8,941 nucleotides of DNA, taken from the NCBI GenBank assembly GCA_020853655.1, contig JADYYL010000147.1, positions 1-8,941 of the forward strand. The letters are read 5' to 3'. The notes under the pieces are model-generated. The model ran no database searches. It had not been told where the DNA came from and saw only the letters and a program-made list of their open reading frames with translations. This stretch comes from Deltaproteobacteria bacterium. GTDB lineage: Bacteria; Bdellovibrionota_C; UBA2361; SZUA-149; JADYYL01. A program made the translations under genes and the position numbers. This document shows, one piece after another, positions 6,250-8,941 of the stretch; within the stretch, counting starts at the first letter, position 1, and each line of letters opens with the position of its first letter.

Positions 6250-6343
6250 CATCGATCGATATGTAATCTTGCTCTCTGCCTTCTTGGAACGCGCTTTTCG
6301 AGGAGAGGCCGTGTCGGCTACGCATTCGATAGATCCGCGAGCC

Positions 6344-6838
6344 TCATTTGCGAAGCGCGCGAATCGCACCCAAGACATCTTCGGCGTGCCCCTGCGGCTT
6401 CACGGATTCGAATACGTGAGCGATGCGACGATCTCGGTTGACGACGAACGTCGTCCGGTGAATCCCCAGATACTTCCGACCCATGAATTTCTTTTCGCCA
6501 TAAACGCCATACGACGTTGAGACGGCGAAGTCCGTGTCGCTCAAGAGGAGGACGTCGAGATCGAACTTTTTACAGAAGCTCGCCTTCGTCCGATCCGTCC
6601 CGCCGGAGATGCCAACGATGAGACTCTTCTGTTTTCGAAACGATTCTTTCAGGGCCGTAAACTCCTGAGCCTCAAGCGTGCATCCGGGAGTGTTGTCCTT
6701 CGGATAGAAAAACAACACGACGAAATCGTCCTTCAGTTCGCGAAGGGAATGCGAGACACCAGATTGATCGGTGAGCGAAAAAGGCGGAGCCTTTGAGCCG
6801 ATTGAGAGCGGTGCGGTCGACTTTGGCGAAACGCTCAT
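6344..6838 (-). CDS. bcp: Thioredoxin-dependent peroxiredoxin, BCP/PrxQ type
   Basis: Reduces hydrogen peroxide and organic or lipid hydroperoxides in the cytosol using thioredoxin. 164 residues with a thioredoxin-like fold: GSKAPPFSLTDQSG (14-27), FFYPKDNTPGCTLEAQEF (43-60) with peroxidatic Cys53, then GISGGTDRTKASFCKKF, LLLSDTD, and YLGIHRTTFVVNRD. The resolving Cys found five residues after the peroxidatic Cys in E. coli BCP is absent (Gln58). The only other Cys, Cys89, is 36 residues downstream, the spacing of the alpha-3 resolving Cys in Xanthomonas-type PrxQ, so it is probably an atypical 2-Cys enzyme of that subtype. Its ATG overlaps the meaB TGA as ATGA, with no good ribosome site of its own, which suggests translational coupling to meaB. 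Confidence 0.95.
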   Translation of the reverse strand: MSVSPKSTAPLSIGSKAPPFSLTDQSGVSHSLRELKDDFVVLFFYPKDNTPGCTLEAQEFTALKESFRKQKSLIVGISGGTDRTKASFCKKFDLDVLLLSDTDFAVSTSYGVYGEKKFMGRKYLGIHRTTFVVNRDRRIAHVFESVKPQGHAEDVLGAIRALRK

Positions 6839-7815
6839 GATGCGTCGCGCGACTTCCGCGTGAGGTATTCTTGCACGAGTTCTTGAGCCGCAGTCCTTGG
6901 ATCCTGCTTTCGGGCCGTCAGCTCTTCGAGCGAGAGTGCGGTGAGGCCATTCGTCTCACAGTATTTCTCGAAACCCATGCTCAGGAGGCGCGTCGACTCT
7001 CGCCACAACGCCTCTTTCATGAAAAAGCGTCGACGCTCTTGTGCCTTGCCGGTCTGTCGAAACCGTTCGAGCCGTTTAGCGAGAAGATTGACGAAATCGA
7101 GGGTCCCCTTCCCTTCGCTCGCCACGGTGCGAATAATCGGTGGTGAATCTTCGGTAACGGCGTGCGTTAAGCCCAGCATCACGATGAGCTCCCGCTCAAG
7201 GCGGTCGGCTCCATCGTAGTCCGCCTTGTTAATGACGAAGACGTCCGCGATTTCGAGGATCCCCGCCTTCAGCGCCTGGATTCCGTCTCCCATCCCCGGA
7301 ACGAGGACAACGCACACGGAATCGCAGTAGCGCACAATCTCGACTTCGCCCTGACCGACGCCGACAGTTTCAACAAGGATGTAGTCAAAACCCGCCGCAT
7401 CGAGCGCGAATATAAATTCCGCACTCCTCGGCGCCAGACCGCCGAGAGCTCCCCGACTTGCCATCGATCGGATGAAGACCGAAGGCGACTCGCTGACCCG
7501 CGACATTCGAATGCGGTCACCCAGGATGGCGCCGCCGGTGAATGGACTACTTGGATCGACGGCGAGGATCGCAACTTTCGACCCCTGAGAGACGAGTTGT
7601 TCTGCGACGCGGTCGACGAGAGTAGACTTTCCTGCTCCCGGGCTTCCAGTGAATCCGATGACGGCGGCTTTGCCGGTCCAAGGAAAAATCTCGGAGATAA
7701 GTCGGCCGCTCTCAGGAGCGTTGTTCTCTATAACGGTGAGGGAGCGAGACAGCGCACGTCGGTCGCCGGCGAGCAGTCGTGCAGCGAGAGAGGTTCCAGC
7801 ATCAGGTGCGCTCAT
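6835..7815 (-). CDS. meaB: Methylmalonyl-CoA mutase-associated GTPase MeaB
   Basis: A G3E-type GTPase chaperone that gates cobalamin loading and protects methylmalonyl-CoA mutase in propionate and branched-chain catabolism. From ATG 7815 it has 326 residues, close to the usual 325-335. Motifs are Walker A GSPGAGKST (57-65), VDPSSPFTGGAILGDRIRM (86-104), RSMASRGALGGL, ETVGVGQGE (149-157) and NKAD (196-199). A C-terminal helical segment likely serves dimerisation. GTG at 7851 would add twelve residues (MWGTFDHISAEN). ATG 7815 is preferred because the protein then begins like other family members and GGA lies just upstream, but neither start has a strong ribosome site. The gene overlaps the peroxiredoxin by four bases. 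The mutase itself is not in the window. The 7816-7993 stretch upstream holds no gene I can support. Confidence 0.93.
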   Translation of the reverse strand: MSAPDAGTSLAARLLAGDRRALSRSLTVIENNAPESGRLISEIFPWTGKAAVIGFTGSPGAGKSTLVDRVAEQLVSQGSKVAILAVDPSSPFTGGAILGDRIRMSRVSESPSVFIRSMASRGALGGLAPRSAEFIFALDAAGFDYILVETVGVGQGEVEIVRYCDSVCVVLVPGMGDGIQALKAGILEIADVFVINKADYDGADRLERELIVMLGLTHAVTEDSPPIIRTVASEGKGTLDFVNLLAKRLERFRQTGKAQERRRFFMKEALWRESTRLLSMGFEKYCETNGLTALSLEELTARKQDPRTAAQELVQEYLTRKSRDAS

Positions 7816-7993
7816 GTTTTCCGCTGAGATGTGGTCGAACGTTCCCCACACTCGTAACGCATTCGGCGGGCGGAGGAAATCGAGAAGCGCGATCAGGGCA
7901 CGATGACGAGAAGGTCAGGAAGTTCAAAAAGACATTCAGCGCACTTCTAGCGCCGACGGGCGGCAGCATGCGGGAAAAGCCCAAAATTCAGGC

Positions 7994-8029
7994 AAAAAAA
8001 AAGGCCACCGGGTTGCCCCGGTGGCCTTT
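7994..8029 (-). terminator. Intrinsic terminator of the H1-like gene
   Basis: GGCCACCGGG (8003-8012) and CCCGGTGGCC (8017-8026) form a perfect 10-bp GC-rich stem with loop TTGC, extended by three A-T pairs. Nine A's at 7994-8002 read as nine T's after the stem on the minus strand. It lies 25 bp past the stop of the lysine-rich gene. Confidence 0.95.
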
Positions 8030-8054
8030 CGACTGCAAATGCTTCAAATGCAAA

Positions 8055-8246
8055 CTATGCGTTTGCCTTCTTAGCCTTTTTTGCAGTTGCCTTTTTCGGC
8101 GTGGCACGGCGTGACGGCTTCTTACGAACTACAGCCGTCTTCCTGGCCGCCCCGCCTGTACTCTTACCTTTCTTCTTAGCCTTTTTTGTCGTCTTCTTGG
8201 CTTTCTTTGTGGTCGTCTTCTTTGCTGCTTTCTTCTTAGCTGCCAT
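8055..8246 (-). CDS. Histone H1-like lysine/alanine-rich basic protein
   Basis: A 63-residue protein made almost entirely of Lys, Ala, Thr and Arg, with AAKKK, AKK and TTKK repeats around a short centre (GKSTGGAARKTAVVRKKPSRR). By count 24 residues are Lys and 4 are Arg, and there is no Asp or Glu. It resembles the C-terminal tails of eukaryotic H1 and bacterial Hc1/AlgP-like proteins, so a DNA- or RNA-binding, nucleoid-associated role is inferred from composition only. ATG at 8246 is chosen because GGGAAG lies eight bases upstream. Upstream in-frame starts would add a non-repetitive MWHYSWEETK stretch. The strong terminator and isolated position suggest a short, abundant single-gene transcript. 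Low-complexity sequence makes homology calls unsafe. Confidence 0.85.
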   Translation of the reverse strand: MAAKKKAAKKTTTKKAKKTTKKAKKKGKSTGGAARKTAVVRKKPSRRATPKKATAKKAKKANA

Positions 8247-8675
8247 TTTCGTTTCTTCCCATGAGTAGTGCCACATCAACAGAAACGATTGATGCGACTG
8301 TTAGTAAACGGGCATTCAGGCTCGTCTCCGTCCGAGGGGCATATCTCTTCCGCATTCATCCGAAGATGTTTGCGTTGGTGAAGATGCTTCCTTCCTCGTC
8401 ACAATCTCGTCTTTCCTCCGAACTTTCTGTTGCGTTTTTTCTTAGAATTTCTTCGAAGAAAAGGCCGCAAAATATCTCGAATTCGGAATCGAAGAGCTTG
8501 GCGAAGACCGTCGGAACGTAACCTTGCCGGTTCGACTTACTGCAACCAACACCGTTCGGAACTGCGAGCTCGAAGAACCGCGCAACTCCATCTCAACTAC
8601 TGCTTTGATGTTGCTTTCATGTAATTAGAACAAAAAATTTTGAAATGCACACTATTTTTTTCAAGTACAGATCGA
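8247..8675. other. 429-bp AT-richer gap without a convincing gene
   Basis: The stretch lies between the H1-like start and the ychF stop, so it holds the H1-like promoter and leader and the ychF 3' end. No clear boxes stand out. It contains a 14-bp perfect palindrome TTTCTTCGAAGAAA (8448-8461), the palindrome CGAATTCG near 8480, a repeated GAAGATG at about 8362 and 8381, and a strongly AT-rich block at about 8620-8665. A minus-strand frame is open from 8592 to the stop at 8356 (78 codons) but has no ATG, GTG or TTG. A plus-strand ATG frame at 8261-8521 has no ribosome site and no recognisable content. I annotate neither as a gene. Confidence 0.5.
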
Positions 8676-8941
8676 TCAAACGTTGAATCGGAAGTGCACG
8701 ATGTCGCCATCGCGCATGATGTAGTTCTTCCCTTCGACTCGAAGAACACCTTTGTCTCTCGCTCCCGCTTCACCTCCACACTTCACAAAGTCATCGTATG
8801 AGATCACTTCTGCGCGAATGAAACCGCGCGCGAAGTCAGAGTGGGTCTTCCCCGCTCCGGCAACGGCATCGTCATCACGCGAACATGTCCAGGCGTGACA
8901 CTCCTTCGGACCGACCGTGAAAAAAGTAATGAGATTCAATA
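8676..8941 (-). CDS. ychF: YchF-family redox-regulated P-loop ATPase/GTPase, C-terminal TGS end (partial)
   Basis: The last 88 or so codons of an Obg-superfamily P-loop protein that binds ribosomes and, unusually for the family, prefers ATP. The visible part is the TGS domain: ITFFTVGPKECHAWT, then GAGKTHSDFARGFIRAEVISYDDFVKCGGEAGARDKGVLRVEGKNYIMRDGDIVHFRFNV without its first residues, ending in the HFRFNV signature. This matches the YchF C-terminus closely. The start and the whole nucleotide-binding domain lie beyond the right edge, so this entry is truncated by the window, not by mutation. No GC-rich terminator follows the stop, only an AT-rich tract. Confidence 0.95.
   Translation of the reverse strand, partial: LNLITFFTVGPKECHAWTCSRDDDAVAGAGKTHSDFARGFIRAEVISYDDFVKCGGEAGARDKGVLRVEGKNYIMRDGDIVHFRFNV

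Noticed and set aside
6251..6260. ATCGATCGAT palindrome just after the dehydrogenase stop
   Set aside because: A simple tetranucleotide repeat of ten bases with no T-run; too short to call a terminator or binding site.
5854..6378. Minus-strand 174-codon frame overlapping the dehydrogenase 3' end
   Set aside because: Antisense to a confident gene, without recognisable domains.
8261..8521. Plus-strand 86-codon frame divergent from the H1-like gene
   Set aside because: No ribosome site, Ser/Lys-rich composition typical of the reverse of AT-richer intergenic DNA, and no recognised motif.
1..8941. Search for CRISPR repeats, insertion sequences, attachment sites or phage genes
   Set aside because: No spaced repeats, transposase motifs, tRNA-derived direct repeats or phage-like proteins were seen by eye on either strand.

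Overview
This is an ordinary chromosomal window from a moderately GC-rich bacterium, not an obvious mobile or accessory island. The gene set would fit Gemmatimonadota or a neighbouring phylum: two acyl-CoA dehydrogenases, a MeaB GTPase, an alanine/lysine-rich H1-like protein, YchF, and frequent TTG/GTG starts. That placement is an impression from gene content, not a demonstrated result.

Layout, left to right. A small single-span membrane protein (+, 21-272) converges on a large polyprenyl-phosphate sugar-1-phosphate transferase (-, 416-2062). A Cys-rich zinc-ribbon-like mini-protein (+, 2109-2297) diverges from the transferase and converges on rpiA (-, 2436-3194). Both convergent genes end in small hairpins that overlap their stop codons. 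A tRNA-Arg(UCG) gene (-, 3217-3290) lies 22 bp upstream of rpiA in the same orientation. A very strong symmetric hairpin (3368-3402) separates this unit from the next operon.

The centre is a fatty or branched-chain acyl-CoA oxidation locus. A MIP18/DUF59-type Fe-S assembly protein and a divergent acyl-CoA dehydrogenase form a minus-strand operon (4870 to 3446). A canonical acyl-CoA dehydrogenase is divergently transcribed (+, 5104-6249). The shared 233-bp intergenic region holds a palindrome and three iterated TGTC(A/G)TG motifs, a plausible operator. By eye alignment, the first dehydrogenase lacks a catalytic Glu at both known family positions and lacks the TEPGAGSD flavin motif, while the second has both a Glu and that motif. 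This suggests a catalytic plus degenerate subunit pair.

Next comes a translationally coupled minus-strand pair: meaB, the methylmalonyl-CoA mutase GTPase chaperone, followed by a PrxQ/BCP peroxiredoxin with an ATGA overlap. MeaB and the dehydrogenases would fit propionate or branched-chain catabolism. The right end holds a 63-residue H1-like basic protein with a textbook terminator, a 429-bp AT-richer gap without a convincing gene, and the C-terminal TGS end of ychF running off the window.

I found no CRISPR array, insertion sequence, prophage, or clear defence or toxin-antitoxin system. The best leads are the dehydrogenase pair with its putative operator and the Cys-rich mini-protein.
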